Assembly (NCBI RefSeq): GCF_001792815.1
Contig: NZ_CP017674.1
Span: forward strand, 2,852,001 to 2,916,000
From: Microbacterium sp. BH-3-3-3
Lineage (GTDB): Bacteria; Actinomycetota; Actinomycetes; Actinomycetales; Microbacteriaceae
Length of the DNA stretch: 64,000 nt
Direction of reading: 5' to 3'
Notes under the pieces: generated by a model
Told to the model about the DNA's origin: nothing
Databases searched by the model: none
Seen by the model: only the letters and a program-made list of their open reading frames with translations
In this document: piece by piece, positions 1 through 8,777 of the stretch
Layout of the letters: each line of letters begins with the position of its first letter
Numbering within the stretch: the stretch's first letter is position 1
Program-made: the position numbers and the translations under genes

Positions 1-324
1 GAGGAAGAAGGCGAGCAGTCCCTCGAACGCGAGGGGGGCGCCGAACACGTCGCCGACGAAGCGCGAGTACGCCGACCAGTTCATGCCGAACTGGAACTCC
101 TGCACGATCCCCGTCACGACGCCCATGGCGAAGTTGATGAGGAAGATCTTGCCGAAGAAGCGCGTGATGTGCAGCCAACGCACGTCTCCGGTGCGGTACC
201 AGACCGTCTGGAAGATGGCCACGACCAACGACATCCCGAGCGTGAGCGGCACGAAGAGGAAGTGGTACAGGGTCGTCAACCCGAACTGCCAGCGGGCGAG
301 AGCCAGGGGGTCGAGCCACTCCAT
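1..324 (-). CDS. cydA: Cytochrome bd quinol oxidase subunit I, N-terminal part (runs off the left edge)
   Basis: The reverse strand encodes an N-terminus starting [20 protein letters not shown], followed by hydrophobic segments with a [19 protein letters not shown] stretch. This is the hallmark start of CydA, the haem-bearing subunit of the cytochrome bd oxidase, which oxidises quinol and reduces oxygen at the membrane. His near residue 20 (LYHF) matches the conserved haem b595 ligand. The ATG is preceded by GGAGG six bases upstream. Only about 108 residues are in the window. It is divergent from a PadR-type regulator, with a short perfect inverted repeat between them. Confidence 0.93.
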   Translation of the reverse strand, partial: MEWLDPLALARWQFGLTTLYHFLFVPLTLGMSLVVAIFQTVWYRTGDVRWLHITRFFGKIFLINFAMGVVTGIVQEFQFGMNWSAYSRFVGDVFGAPLAFEGLLAFFL

Positions 325-350
325 CAGGAGCCTCCGATCGAACCGGATTG

Positions 351-365
351 TGTGGTCAGACCACA
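351..365. promoter_or_regulatory. 15-bp inverted repeat between cydA and the PadR gene
   Basis: TGTGGTC-A-GACCACA is a perfect 7-1-7 inverted repeat 27 bases upstream of the cydA start and about 90 bases upstream of the PadR gene. Its place in a divergent promoter region suggests an operator for cyd expression. The protein that binds it is unknown. A TATACT hexamer at 417-422 could be the -10 of the regulator gene. Confidence 0.45.
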
Positions 366-457
366 TGCTACGCCGGGCTCCGGAGCGCCGTTCGGGGTTG
401 CCTCGGCGTCGAACCATATACTGAGCAAGTCATTTTCGAGCCCGCCGGGAGGCCGCC

Positions 458-1009
458 GTGTCGGTACGTCAGAGCCTGCTCGCGATCCTCGATCGCGGCG
501 CCTGCTACGGCTCTCAGCTGCGCGCGGAGTACCACCGGCGCACCGGCGCCACGGTCAACGTCGGGCAGGTCTACACGACCCTCGAACGCCTCGAACGCGA
601 CGGTCTCGTGGTCGGCCGCGGCCTCGACGACGAGGGGCGCATGCTGTGGGAGCCCACCGAGGCCGGACGCCTCGAAGCGCGCACCTGGCTGTCCACCGCG
701 TCGCAGATCGAGAAGCGCGACGAGGTCGCCCTCAAGATCGCGCTGGCCGTCACCCTTCCCGGCGCCGACGTCGACGGCATCCTCTCGGCTCAGCGCGCGG
801 CTGTGCGGCAGGCGCTCGCCGACCCCGAAGCGCCGAGCGAGACGACGGATGCCGTGTCGGCGGCCATCGTGCGCGCCGCACGACGCGCCCGGCTCGACGC
901 CGACCTGCGCTGGCTGGACGACGTCGAAGAGCTCACGCGCGGGAGCGCTCCGTTCGCGCTATCGGCCGATCGGCCGCGACGCGGTCGGCCCGCGCGCTCC
1001 GCGCTCTGA
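458..1009 (+). CDS. PadR family transcriptional regulator
   Basis: A 183-residue protein with an N-terminal winged helix (SLLAILDRGACYGSQLRAEY, then a GQVYTTLERLERDGLV recognition-helix region) and a C-terminal helical dimerisation part, typical of PadR repressors. GTG start with GGGAGG five bases upstream. It faces away from cydA and may regulate it or itself, but the sequence does not show the ligand. The C-terminus is basic and low-complexity (RPRRGRPARSAL). Confidence 0.85.
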   Translation: MSVRQSLLAILDRGACYGSQLRAEYHRRTGATVNVGQVYTTLERLERDGLVVGRGLDDEGRMLWEPTEAGRLEARTWLSTASQIEKRDEVALKIALAVTLPGADVDGILSAQRAAVRQALADPEAPSETTDAVSAAIVRAARRARLDADLRWLDDVEELTRGSAPFALSADRPRRGRPARSAL

Positions 1010-1108
1010 CCCGCGAGTATCCCCGTCCGGGCCTTTCGTCAAGCCCGCGGTGCGTCACCGGGTCGCGTCGCAGTCTGGAGGGACGCGGGCGACCCAAGGA
1101 GCACTCGC

Positions 1109-1390
1109 ATGGTCATGGAAGCACCTCTCACCAGCCGAGGGTCGACGAAGAAGGCCGCCGCGAACGCCTCTTCGCCCGTCACGCCCCCCGCCCTCACAGA
1201 GATCCCGTGGACGCGCATCGACCTCGACCTGTACGAGGTCGCCCGCGACGGGTACATCGTCGGCTACGTCGAGGTCGTCGGAGCGGTCTTCGTGGCCCTG
1301 GGCGGCTCGCGCTACGACCGCGCGGTCGAGGTGTCGCAGAACGTCACGTTCCACGCCGCCGTCGACGCGCTGCTGCGGCGCGTGCTCTGA
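1109..1390 (+). CDS. Hypothetical protein, 93 aa
   Basis: A small protein with a disordered Ala/Ser/Pro N-terminus (about 30 residues) and a folded part containing VARDGYIVGYVEVVGAVFVAL and a C-terminal helix. No family recognised. AAGGAG lies seven bases before the ATG. A GTCAAG motif about 70 bases upstream (1038-1043) resembles one found before several other small genes in this window. It ends 22 bases from the convergent copZ-like gene. Confidence 0.7.
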   Translation: MVMEAPLTSRGSTKKAAANASSPVTPPALTEIPWTRIDLDLYEVARDGYIVGYVEVVGAVFVALGGSRYDRAVEVSQNVTFHAAVDALLRRVL

Positions 1391-1412
1391 CCTCGCCCTC
1401 GAGAGAGCGGTC

Positions 1413-1748
1413 TCAGCGGGCGAGCGTGTAACCCGCCTCGTCGATCGCGGCGGCGAGTTGAGCTTCGTCGACGGCGCCCGTCGAGGCGATGCGCACGAGC
1501 GATTCCCCTCCGACGTGCAGCTCGACGTCGACCACCTCGACGCCGTCGAGGGCGGAGAGCTCTTCGGTGACCGCGCGCACGCAGTGGTCGCACGTCATCC
1601 CCTCGACGCGCAGGGTGTCGGCGGCCGCCACGGAAGCAGCGGAGACGGCGGAGGCGGCGGGCGCCGACGCGTGTCCGCAGCCGCAGCCCGAGCCGCAGCC
1701 GCCCGCGTTCGTCGAGGACAGGCCGAGGTCGAGGCGTCGTTCGGTCAT
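1413..1748 (-). CDS. copZ: CopZ-like heavy-metal-associated protein with Cys-rich N-terminal extension
   Basis: A 111-residue protein. The C-terminal 70 residues form an HMA (ferredoxin-like) metal-binding domain with the copper-binding motif GMTCDHC and a typical LDGVEVVDVEL strand pattern. The first 45 residues carry an unusual Gly/Cys cluster (GGCGSGCGCGH), which may add a second metal site; an Ala/Ser linker joins the two. HMA proteins of this size are cytosolic Cu(I) chaperones. The gene lies 11 bases downstream of csoR in one operon, and an AAGGAG site precedes the ATG. No CopA-type ATPase gene is adjacent in this window. Confidence 0.85.
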   Translation of the reverse strand: MTERRLDLGLSSTNAGGCGSGCGCGHASAPAASAVSAASVAAADTLRVEGMTCDHCVRAVTEELSALDGVEVVDVELHVGGESLVRIASTGAVDEAQLAAAIDEAGYTLAR

Positions 1749-1759
1749 GGGGGTCTCCT

Positions 1760-2041
1760 TCACGAGCGGACCAGACGCGCGATGGCCTGATTCGCCTCTT
1801 TGAGCTTCTCTTCGGCGACGGGGCCGCCCTGTTGGGCCGCCTCGGCGACGCAGTGCGACAGGTGGTCGTCGAGCAGGGACAGGGCGACGTTCTCGAGGGC
1901 CTTGGTGACCGCCGACACCTGCGTGAGGATGTCGATGCAGTACTGGTCGTCGTCGACCATGCGGGCGATGCCGCGCACCTGTCCCTCCGCGCGGCGCAGG
2001 CGCTTCAGGAGGTCGTCTTTGTGCCCCTCGTATCCGTGCAT
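1760..2041 (-). CDS. csoR: CsoR family copper-sensing transcriptional repressor
   Basis: A 93-residue all-helical DUF156 protein. It has the Cu(I)-binding Cys-His-Cys set (C35, H60, C64 in my numbering), matching the CsoR subfamily, plus the RAEGQVRGIARMVDDD helix. CsoR represses copper-handling genes and is released by Cu(I). The chosen ATG has no good ribosome site and lies only 10 bases from a CsoR-type operator, so the transcript may be leaderless or nearly so. It is co-transcribed with the copZ-like gene 11 bases downstream. Confidence 0.92.
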   Translation of the reverse strand: MHGYEGHKDDLLKRLRRAEGQVRGIARMVDDDQYCIDILTQVSAVTKALENVALSLLDDHLSHCVAEAAQQGGPVAEEKLKEANQAIARLVRS

Positions 2042-2051
2042 GTGCCCATGG

Positions 2052-2066
2052 TACCCCCACGGGGTA
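2052..2066. promoter_or_regulatory. CsoR operator
   Basis: TACCCC-CAC-GGGGTA is a near-perfect palindrome of the type bound by CsoR repressors (established for the family). It sits immediately upstream of csoR, in the likely core promoter, which implies autoregulation of csoR-copZ by copper. Confidence 0.75.
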
Positions 2067-2271
2067 TGCCTAGCACGGCGTCCCCCGGTGTCAACCCCCT
2101 CGGCAGCGAGGCGCGCGTGACGGATCGTCGGTACTCCAGGAGGTCGACATGTTCTCTCGTCGCACCGGTGGTGGTCAGCGATGACCGCCGATCCCTTCCC
2201 CACCGGCCCCCACCGTCCCGTGCGCATCCCGCACCTGCCCCCGTTGCGCTCGCAGCGGCGAGAATCGGAAG

Positions 2272-2631
2272 ATGACGAGAACCCTGGCGGCGCTCCCCGG
2301 CGCGGCACGGAAGCTGTGTCTCAGCCGAAGAAACGGCGAGATCTGCACCCGTGAGGCCGGCCACCGAGGCCTCCACCACCGCCGTGGTGGGCGCCTGCTG
2401 TGGAGCGACCTGCAGGCCGATCCGCCCGAGTGCGCGGGCGCGGGAACCCCGGCCGAGGCCGCCCCTCCGTTGCCCGACGGCTACCCCGGCGGTCGGGCGC
2501 TCTGCCCGGTGTGCTGGGCGTTCGTCGATCTCGAGGACGGGCGCCTCGCCCCGCACGATTCCTGGCGCGGAGACGAGAGCCGCGGCGAGGCCGACCGGCG
2601 GCGGGAGTGGTTCAACACCGTCGGGTGGTGA
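2272..2631 (+). CDS. Hypothetical protein with zinc-ribbon-like Cys motif
   Basis: A 119-residue protein with Cys residues in CLSRRNGEIC and in RALCPVCWAFVDLEDGRLAPH, a CPxC pair that could be half of a zinc ribbon. No named family recognised. The start is uncertain because the ribosome-binding site is weak (GGAAG). It stands alone between the copper operon and the ABC transporter. An out-of-frame reading frame beginning at 2181 overlaps it and is considered less likely. Confidence 0.6.
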   Translation: MTRTLAALPGAARKLCLSRRNGEICTREAGHRGLHHRRGGRLLWSDLQADPPECAGAGTPAEAAPPLPDGYPGGRALCPVCWAFVDLEDGRLAPHDSWRGDESRGEADRRREWFNTVGW

Positions 2632-2670
2632 CCCCCGTGCCTCCTCATCCCCGGCGTCGTGCGCCCACGC

Positions 2671-3363
2671 TCACACCGGCGACGCCACGAGCGACGCGCG
2701 CCCGTCGACCACCTCGACCGTCGCATCCAGCGCACCCGCGTGCACGAGGTCGTGCGTGACGAGCAGCGTGGCCGTGTCGCGTTCGCGGGTGAGACGCGAG
2801 AGGAGCGCCATGATCTCGGCGCCTCGAGCGCTGTCGAGGGCGCTCGTCGGCTCGTCGACGAGCAGCACCCGCGGCTCGTGCACGAGGGCACGCGCGATCG
2901 CGACGCGCTGACGCTGGCCACCCGAGAGCTGCGCGGGGCGGCGATCGGCGTGGTCGCCGAGGCCGACGGCATCGAGCAGCTCATCGACGCGGCCGCGCAC
3001 GGCGGCCCGCCGCGCGCGCCGCCCTCGCCCGCCGAGCTCGGCCATCACGCAGAGCTGCTCGCGCGCGGTGAGGGCGGGGAGCAGTTGCGGCTGCTGGAAC
3101 ACGATGCCGATGCGCTCGCGTCGCAGCGCCGTGCGGCCCGCGGCGCTGAGCCCGGTGGCATCCACCCCGTCGACGACCACGCGTCCGGTGTCGGGGCGCG
3201 CGAGGGTCGCGGCGAGGGCGAGCAGGCTCGATTTGCCCGACCCCGACGGGCCGGTGATCCCGGTCACGAGCCCGGGGCGCCCCTCGAGCGAGACGTGGTC
3301 GACCGCGGTGACGCGGGAGTCGCCGTCGGGGTAGGTGAGGGTGACGTCGTCGAGAAGGATCAT
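2671..3363 (-). CDS. ABC transporter ATP-binding protein (LolD/MacB type)
   Basis: A 230-residue ATPase with Walker A GPSGSGKSS, Q-loop FQQPQLLP, signature LSGGQRQRVAIARAL, Walker B VLLVDEPTSALD and the switch His in VTHD. It is the nucleotide-binding partner of the FtsX-like permease upstream. Its ATG overlaps the permease stop by four bases (ATGA), so the two are translationally coupled. Such pairs export lipopeptides or lipids or act in antimicrobial-peptide resistance; the substrate is not evident. Confidence 0.93.
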   Translation of the reverse strand: MILLDDVTLTYPDGDSRVTAVDHVSLEGRPGLVTGITGPSGSGKSSLLALAATLARPDTGRVVVDGVDATGLSAAGRTALRRERIGIVFQQPQLLPALTAREQLCVMAELGGRGRRARRAAVRGRVDELLDAVGLGDHADRRPAQLSGGQRQRVAIARALVHEPRVLLVDEPTSALDSARGAEIMALLSRLTRERDTATLLVTHDLVHAGALDATVEVVDGRASLVASPV

Positions 3364-4415
3364 CGAGTGCTCCCGAGAGCGGTGAGGGGGTCGGATGCCG
3401 TGACGATGCGCAGCGAGACGGCTGCGCCGAGCACGCCGAGCGCGATCATGACGAGCGCGGGGGCGAGGGTGGTCAGCGGACTGAGGACGAAGGGCAGCGC
3501 ACCGCCCGCGAGCGCACCGAGTGCCGCGGTGAGGCCGATGCCGACTCCGACGCCCGCGACCAGCACGATCAGCGCCTGTCCGAGCGCATCGCGGAGCAGC
3601 ATCGGGGTGCTCGCCCCCAGCGCCTTCAGCACGGCGACGTCGGCGGCCCGCTGCATCGTCCAGACGGTGAAGAACGCGCCGACCACCAGCGCCGAGACCG
3701 CGAACAGCATGGCGATCATGAGGGCGAGCGAGCCGATCTCGGAGCGGAACGTCGGCAGCGCGGTGAGGCTGGCGAGGGGAGTGGATGCCGTTGTGCCGGT
3801 GGCGGCCGAGGCGGCCGCCCAGTCGGGCGTCCCCGACACCGCGAGCACGGTCGCGTCGCCCTGCCCGCCCAGCCGGCGGTCGATGTCGGCCCACGCGGCG
3901 GGGGTCATCGCGACGACGGGGGAGTGGCTGTACCAGGAATCGCCGGTGACCTCGTCGACGCGGTACGCGGAGCCCGAGATCGTCACGTCGTCGCCCGCGG
4001 TGGCGCCGAGCGCTTTCGCCGCCCCCGCCGACAGCACGACGTCGCCGTCGGCGGTCGGCGAGATCCCGGCCGCGTCGAGCCCGAACAGGGCGACGCCGCC
4101 GCTGCCGCCCGGCCCCGCGGCGCGGGTCTGCGCGATGCCGACGGGCGTGACCGCCCGCACGCCCGGCGTCGCGGTCCACGCGGCGACGGTGGCGTCGCCG
4201 AGGCTCGAATCGGCGAAGGTCGCCGCGGCGCCTCCGGCCGGCTGCAGCACGAGCCGGTCGCCCGGCAGGGCCAGCACCGCCGAGACATTCTGCGCGGCGA
4301 GCCCGCCCGTGAGCCCCGAGAGGAAGCCGACGAGCAGGGTGATGAGGGCGACGACCGCCCCGATGAGGGCGAATCGCCCGCGGGCGAACCGAAGATCGCG
4401 CCATGCGACGTACAC
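3360..4415 (-). CDS. ABC transporter permease, FtsX-like
   Basis: A 351-residue protein with one N-terminal membrane segment (FALIGAVVALITLLVGFLSG), a large extracytoplasmic MacB-PCD-like domain of about 200 residues, and three C-terminal membrane segments in FtsX arrangement. The GTG start is preceded by AAGGAGG. It is coupled to the ATPase gene downstream and divergent from a NarL-type two-component system at 4561, which may control it. Confidence 0.88.
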   Translation of the reverse strand: MYVAWRDLRFARGRFALIGAVVALITLLVGFLSGLTGGLAAQNVSAVLALPGDRLVLQPAGGAAATFADSSLGDATVAAWTATPGVRAVTPVGIAQTRAAGPGGSGGVALFGLDAAGISPTADGDVVLSAGAAKALGATAGDDVTISGSAYRVDEVTGDSWYSHSPVVAMTPAAWADIDRRLGGQGDATVLAVSGTPDWAAASAATGTTASTPLASLTALPTFRSEIGSLALMIAMLFAVSALVVGAFFTVWTMQRAADVAVLKALGASTPMLLRDALGQALIVLVAGVGVGIGLTAALGALAGGALPFVLSPLTTLAPALVMIALGVLGAAVSLRIVTASDPLTALGSTR

Positions 4416-4560
4416 GTCGCCTCCTTCCGCCGGCGGATCTCCCCGGCTCCTTCCACTGTCGCCGCGGCGCGACGGCGGGTCATCGGCGGCCTGGACGAAC
4501 TCCCTCTCCACCTTTCGGATGATCCGCCCGTGGCGCGGCATCCGTAGCCTGGAGATCGAC

Positions 4561-5724
4561 ATGCCCCACCGCACCCTCGCTCCCGTCTTCGCGGGCCTGC
4601 GCGCCGGACTCCACGCCCTCTTCGGCGGCCTGCTGGCGCTGGTCGTCGTGCGCGTGCTGCTAACGAACGGGCCGGTGCTCGCCCTGGTCCTGGCCGGGCT
4701 GCTCGGCGCGGTGTACCTCTCGGGGCTCTGGCTCGCACGGGGTGGGCGCTCCCGCGCCGCCGTCGTGTGGCTGGCGGCCCTCACCGTCGTCTGGGCGGCG
4801 CTGGTCTGGCTCGTCCCCGAGGCGGCCTACCTCGTCTTCCCGCTGTTCTTCCTCTACCTGCACCTTCTGCCGGGCGTCGCGGGACCCCTCGCCGTCATCG
4901 GCACTACGGCGCTGACGATCGCGGCCTTCGCCGTGCACGGCGGCCTCACCGTCGGCGGCGTGGTCGGACCCGTCGTCGGAGCCGGAGTCGCTCTGCTGAT
5001 CGGCCTCGGCTACTCGGCACTCGAGCGGCGCGCGGCCGAACGCGAGGCCCTCATGGCCGAGCTGCTGGCGACCCGCGACCGGCTGGCCGCCGCCGAGCGC
5101 GAGCAGGGCACTCTCGCCGAGCGCGCCCGCCTGGCGCGCGAACTGCACGACACGGTCGCCCAGGGGCTCTCGAGCATCCAGATGCTGCTGCACGCCGCCG
5201 AGCGAGCCGATGCCGAGGGTCCGGGCATCGCGCACGTGCGCCTCGCGCGCCAGACCGCGGCCGACGGCCTGGCCGAGACGCGGCGTTTCATCCGCGAGCT
5301 CGCGCCGCCGAGCCTCGACCGGGGACTCGGCTCCGCCCTCGAGCGTCTCGCCGCCGGCTGGGGCGCCCGCGAGCACATCCCCGTCGACGTCGATGTGGAT
5401 GCCGCGGTGTCCCTGCCGATGGACGCGCAGACGGCGCTCCTGCGCATCGCCCAGGGCGCTCTCGCCAACGTCGCCCAGCACGCCCGCGCCCACCGGGTCG
5501 GCATCCGACTGAGCGGCGACCGGGGGACCGCGCGTCTGACGATCACCGACGACGGGGAGGGGTTTGATCCGCGCGGCGCCGAGGACGCGGCATCCAGAAC
5601 CGACTCGTTCGGCCTGCGCGCCATGGGCGAGCGGGTCGACCAGCTCGACGGGCGACTCGACGTCGACAGCATCGCGGGCTCCGGAACGACGATCACCGTG
5701 ACGCTGCCGGGGGCGACGCCGTGA
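4561..5724 (+). CDS. Sensor histidine kinase, NarL/DesK class (HisKA_3)
   Basis: A 387-residue membrane kinase. About five membrane segments occupy residues 10-150, followed by a short coiled coil, a HisKA_3 dimerisation domain with phospho-acceptor His196 in RARLARELHDTVAQG, and a HATPase_c domain (ITDDGEGFD, GSGTTITVTLP). There is no large extracytoplasmic sensor, so it probably senses membrane state. CTGGAG precedes the ATG. It overlaps the response-regulator gene by four bases and is divergent from the ABC transporter. Confidence 0.92.
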   Translation: MPHRTLAPVFAGLRAGLHALFGGLLALVVVRVLLTNGPVLALVLAGLLGAVYLSGLWLARGGRSRAAVVWLAALTVVWAALVWLVPEAAYLVFPLFFLYLHLLPGVAGPLAVIGTTALTIAAFAVHGGLTVGGVVGPVVGAGVALLIGLGYSALERRAAEREALMAELLATRDRLAAAEREQGTLAERARLARELHDTVAQGLSSIQMLLHAAERADAEGPGIAHVRLARQTAADGLAETRRFIRELAPPSLDRGLGSALERLAAGWGAREHIPVDVDVDAAVSLPMDAQTALLRIAQGALANVAQHARAHRVGIRLSGDRGTARLTITDDGEGFDPRGAEDAASRTDSFGLRAMGERVDQLDGRLDVDSIAGSGTTITVTLPGATP

Positions 5725-6341
5725 TCCGCGTGCTCATCGCCGACGACCACCCCGTGGTGCGCGCGGGCGTGCGGGCGCTGCTCGATGCCGAGAGCGACAT
5801 CGACGTGGTGGGCGAGGCCGCCACGGCCGACGAGTCCGTCGCCCTGGCCGACACCCTCGCTCCCGAACTCGTGCTGATGGACCTGCAGTTCGGCGACCGC
5901 GCGGCCGGTGCCGACGCGACACGGCGGATCCGCGCGCTCGCCGCACCCCCGTACGTGCTCGTGCTGACCAACTACGACACCGACGGCGACATCCTCGGCG
6001 CCGTCGAAGCGGGGGCCAGCGGCTACCTGCTCAAAGACGCCCCTCCCCACGAACTGCTCGCCGGTGTGCGAGCCGCGGCCGCCGGCCAGAGCGCCGTGGC
6101 CCCCGCGATCGCCGGGCGCCTGCTGGCGCGACTGCGCGAACCCCGCGTGACGCTGTCGGTGCGTGAGATCGAGGTGCTCCGACTCGTCGCGCGCGGGGCC
6201 TCCAACGCCGACGTGGCCGCGCACCTGCACATCACCGACGCCACGGTGAAGTCCCATCTCGCGCACGTGTTCTCGAAGCTGGGCGTCTCGTCGCGCACCG
6301 CCGCGGTCTCGAGGGCGCGAGCCCTCGGCATCGTGCGCTGA
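5721..6341 (+). CDS. Response regulator, NarL/LuxR family
   Basis: A 206-residue protein with a receiver domain (acidic pocket ADDH, phospho-acceptor Asp54 in LVLMDLQFG, Lys in LLKDAPP) and a C-terminal LuxR helix-turn-helix (SVREIEVLRLVARGASNADV, then TVKSHLAHVFSKLGV). Its GTG start overlaps the kinase stop (GTGA). The pair probably controls the divergent ABC exporter. Confidence 0.94.
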   Translation: MIRVLIADDHPVVRAGVRALLDAESDIDVVGEAATADESVALADTLAPELVLMDLQFGDRAAGADATRRIRALAAPPYVLVLTNYDTDGDILGAVEAGASGYLLKDAPPHELLAGVRAAAAGQSAVAPAIAGRLLARLREPRVTLSVREIEVLRLVARGASNADVAAHLHITDATVKSHLAHVFSKLGVSSRTAAVSRARALGIVR

Positions 6342-6369
6342 CCGGGTTCGCCGCGTCGCGGCACGTACG

Positions 6370-6879
6370 ATGGGCGACATGATCCGGGTGCGTGTGGTCG
6401 GTGTGGCCCTCGACCCGGCCCAGCAGCACGTCATCCTGTTGAAGCCGGTCGACACCGCCACCGACGGCGACCTGGTGCTGCCGGTGTGGATCGGCGCCCA
6501 AGAGGCGATGTCGATCCTCGTCGCGATCGAGGGCACCGGGAGTCCCCGTCCCCTCGCGCACGACCTGACCACGGCCATGCTCGGCGAGCTGTCGGCCTCG
6601 GTCGAGCGCGTCGAGGTCACGCACCTCGACGCGGGCACGTTCCACGCCCGCGTGCTGCTCGCGACGCCCGCGGGACCGCGCACCTTCGACGCCCGCCCGT
6701 CGGATGCCATCGCGCTCGCCGCCCGTTCCGGCGGGTCGATCTGGGTGGCCGCCGATGTGCTCGCCGAGGCCGGCGTGCCCGACGACGCGGTCGAGATCGA
6801 GCCGTCCGCCGAGGACGACCGGGTCGAGGAGTTCCGCCGATTCCTCGACGACGTCGACCCCGACGATTTCCAGGGCTGA
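6370..6879 (+). CDS. Bifunctional nuclease family protein (DUF151)
   Basis: A 169-residue protein with the DUF151/BFN fold: VILLKPVDTATDGDLVLPVW and IGAQEAMSI near the N-terminus, RPSDAIALAARSG in the middle, and an acidic C-terminal tail (FLDDVDPDDFQG). In actinobacteria this family is usually a single short protein of this size. The precise role is not settled; nuclease activity is known for plant homologues. Translation could also start at the second Met (residue 4). Confidence 0.9.
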   Translation: MGDMIRVRVVGVALDPAQQHVILLKPVDTATDGDLVLPVWIGAQEAMSILVAIEGTGSPRPLAHDLTTAMLGELSASVERVEVTHLDAGTFHARVLLATPAGPRTFDARPSDAIALAARSGGSIWVAADVLAEAGVPDDAVEIEPSAEDDRVEEFRRFLDDVDPDDFQG

Positions 6880-6963
6880 CACATCGACCGAGCGGCGCCG
6901 GGCGCTCCTAGACTCGCGGAGGGGCCGCCCGCGCGGCCGTGATCCACGAGGAACGGGGAACCA

Positions 6964-8025
6964 ATGCAACTCGCCATGGTCGGGCTCGGACGAATGGGCG
7001 CCAACATCGTCCGCAGGCTCATGAAAGACGGTCACGACTGCGTCGTGTTCGACGTGAATCAGGATGCCGTGGCCGCCCTCGTGGCCGAGGGGGCGACCGG
7101 CGCCACCAGCATCGCCGACCTCGCCTCGAAGCTGACCAAGCCCCGTGCCGTCTGGCTGATGATCCCCGCCGGCCTCACCGGCTCGGTCGTCGACCAGGTC
7201 GCCGAGGTCTTCGAGCCCGGCGACATCATCATCGACGGCGGCAACTCGAACTACCGCGACGACGTGCGTCGCGCCGCCAAGCTGAACGACTCCGGCATCC
7301 ACTACGTCGACGTCGGCACCAGCGGCGGCGTCTTCGGGCTCGAGCGCGGCTATTGCCTCATGGTCGGCGGCCACGACGAGGCCGTCGCGCACCTCGAGCC
7401 GGTGCTGCGCACCATCGCCCCGGGACCGGGCGAGGTCGAGCGCACGCCCGGCCGCACCGGCGACTTCTCGACCGAGGAGCGCGGCTACCTCCACTGCGGG
7501 CCCTCGGGCGCCGGGCACTTCGTCAAGATGGTCCACAACGGCATCGAGTACGGCATCATGGCCGCGCTCGCCGAGGGCCTGAACGTGCTGAACAACGCCG
7601 ACGCCGGGTTGCACCAGGGGGAGCACTCCGCCGAGGTGGCGCCGCTGGAGGAGCCCGAGTTCTACCAGTTCGACATCGACACCGCCCGCGTCACCGAGCT
7701 GTGGCGTCGAGGCTCGGTCATCTCGTCGTGGTTGCTCGACCTCACCTCGGCCGCTCTCACGCAGAACCCCACGCTCGACGGCCTGGCCGGCCGCGTCTCG
7801 GATTCGGGTGAGGGCCGCTGGACGGTCAAGGCGGCCGTCGACACCGGCGTTCCCGTGCCGGTGCTCGCCGCGTCGCTGTTCGAGCGTTTCGCCTCGCGGG
7901 GCGAGGACCACTTCGCCAACCAGGTGCTCTCGGCGATGCGTCTGCAGTTCGGCGGGCACCAGGAGCTCCCCGCCGGCGACGTGCTCGAGGCGGGCCAGAA
8001 GAAGGCCGAGAGCGGAACGAACTGA
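6964..8025 (+). CDS. gnd: 6-phosphogluconate dehydrogenase, decarboxylating (short NAD-type)
   Basis: A 353-residue enzyme with an N-terminal Rossmann fold ([19 protein letters not shown]), the substrate-binding [21 protein letters not shown] loop and the C-terminal helical domain ([20 protein letters not shown]). It converts 6-phosphogluconate to ribulose-5-phosphate. The length of about 350 residues and the loop match the short, often NAD-dependent class rather than the 470-residue E. coli type. A GAACGGGG site precedes the ATG. It appears monocistronic. Confidence 0.94.
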   Translation: MQLAMVGLGRMGANIVRRLMKDGHDCVVFDVNQDAVAALVAEGATGATSIADLASKLTKPRAVWLMIPAGLTGSVVDQVAEVFEPGDIIIDGGNSNYRDDVRRAAKLNDSGIHYVDVGTSGGVFGLERGYCLMVGGHDEAVAHLEPVLRTIAPGPGEVERTPGRTGDFSTEERGYLHCGPSGAGHFVKMVHNGIEYGIMAALAEGLNVLNNADAGLHQGEHSAEVAPLEEPEFYQFDIDTARVTELWRRGSVISSWLLDLTSAALTQNPTLDGLAGRVSDSGEGRWTVKAAVDTGVPVPVLAASLFERFASRGEDHFANQVLSAMRLQFGGHQELPAGDVLEAGQKKAESGTN

Positions 8026-8052
8026 CCCGCTTCGCCTGGTCAGCGGGCCGGG

Positions 8053-8583
8053 TCAGCGGGTCAGCGTGATCTGACAGATGTGCAGGCCCTCGCCGTCGGT
8101 CCAGACCTCGACGGCGGGGGCGACGCACGGCCCGCTCTCGGCGGTGAGCAACTGCACCGCGCCCTCTTCGTACTGCGCGTACGGACCCACGGTTCCGCGG
8201 ACCGGGGTGGAGATCCCCGAGGGGAGCGTCCCGGTCGTCGCGAGGGCCTCCATGAGCGGCACGCTCGCGGTCTCGGTGTAGTGCGACGCCGCGTCGTAGT
8301 CGCGGCAGTTGGCCGTGTCGTCGGCGCCGACGGGGAACCCCGTGCCGAGGCAGTAGCCGCCGACCGGCATGTTGGGGAGGGAGCCGTTCTCGGTGCGGTA
8401 CTTCTCGAAGACCTCCTGCCACTGCACGAGGCGCCCCGTGGCCTCGGCGTTCGGATCGGACTGCTGCGCCGACAGGAACCACGCCAGAAAGGCGAGTGCG
8501 CCGACGACGAGGACTCCTCCGACGGCCAGCGCGGTGACGGCGGCGGGGTGAAGGCGGGCGGAGGACTTCGTGGGCGTCGACAT
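8053..8583 (-). CDS. Membrane-anchored hypothetical protein with pilin-like ectodomain
   Basis: A 176-residue protein with one N-terminal membrane segment (VTALAVGGVLVVGALAFLAWF) followed by LVQWQEVFEKYRTENGSLP, a pattern common in type II/IV pseudopilins, and a C-terminal exported part with four Cys (CLGTG, CRDY, CVAP, ICQI) that could form disulfides. No family name is certain. The start is uncertain: the frame remains open upstream to 8724 through a Pro-rich stretch, and no start has a strong ribosome site. Confidence 0.75.
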   Translation of the reverse strand: MSTPTKSSARLHPAAVTALAVGGVLVVGALAFLAWFLSAQQSDPNAEATGRLVQWQEVFEKYRTENGSLPNMPVGGYCLGTGFPVGADDTANCRDYDAASHYTETASVPLMEALATTGTLPSGISTPVRGTVGPYAQYEEGAVQLLTAESGPCVAPAVEVWTDGEGLHICQITLTR

Positions 8584-8777
8584 GGAGCGGACTTTCTCGA
8601 GGGACGCCGCAGCGCCGAGCGGGGGAGGAACGACCGGTGTAGGTTGCCACGCGGGCACGATCGACCCTCGCGACGGATGCGCCATCGCGCGCGGTATCGC
8701 CCGCGGGTTCACCTGCCGGTTCATCCGTTCGCCGTGCGGGGGACAGACGCGTCGCCGGCGCGGGGGAGACTAGAGGG

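Noticed and set aside
2181..2354. 57-codon open frame ahead of and overlapping the hypothetical gene at 2272
   Set aside because: No ribosome site and no recognisable protein; the 2272 frame with the CPVC motif is more plausible.
2671..5724. Open frame on the + strand of about 1020 codons covering the ABC transporter and the kinase
   Set aside because: Only the 3' part from 4561 is the kinase; the rest is antisense to the ABC genes, and codon and residue composition are wrong.
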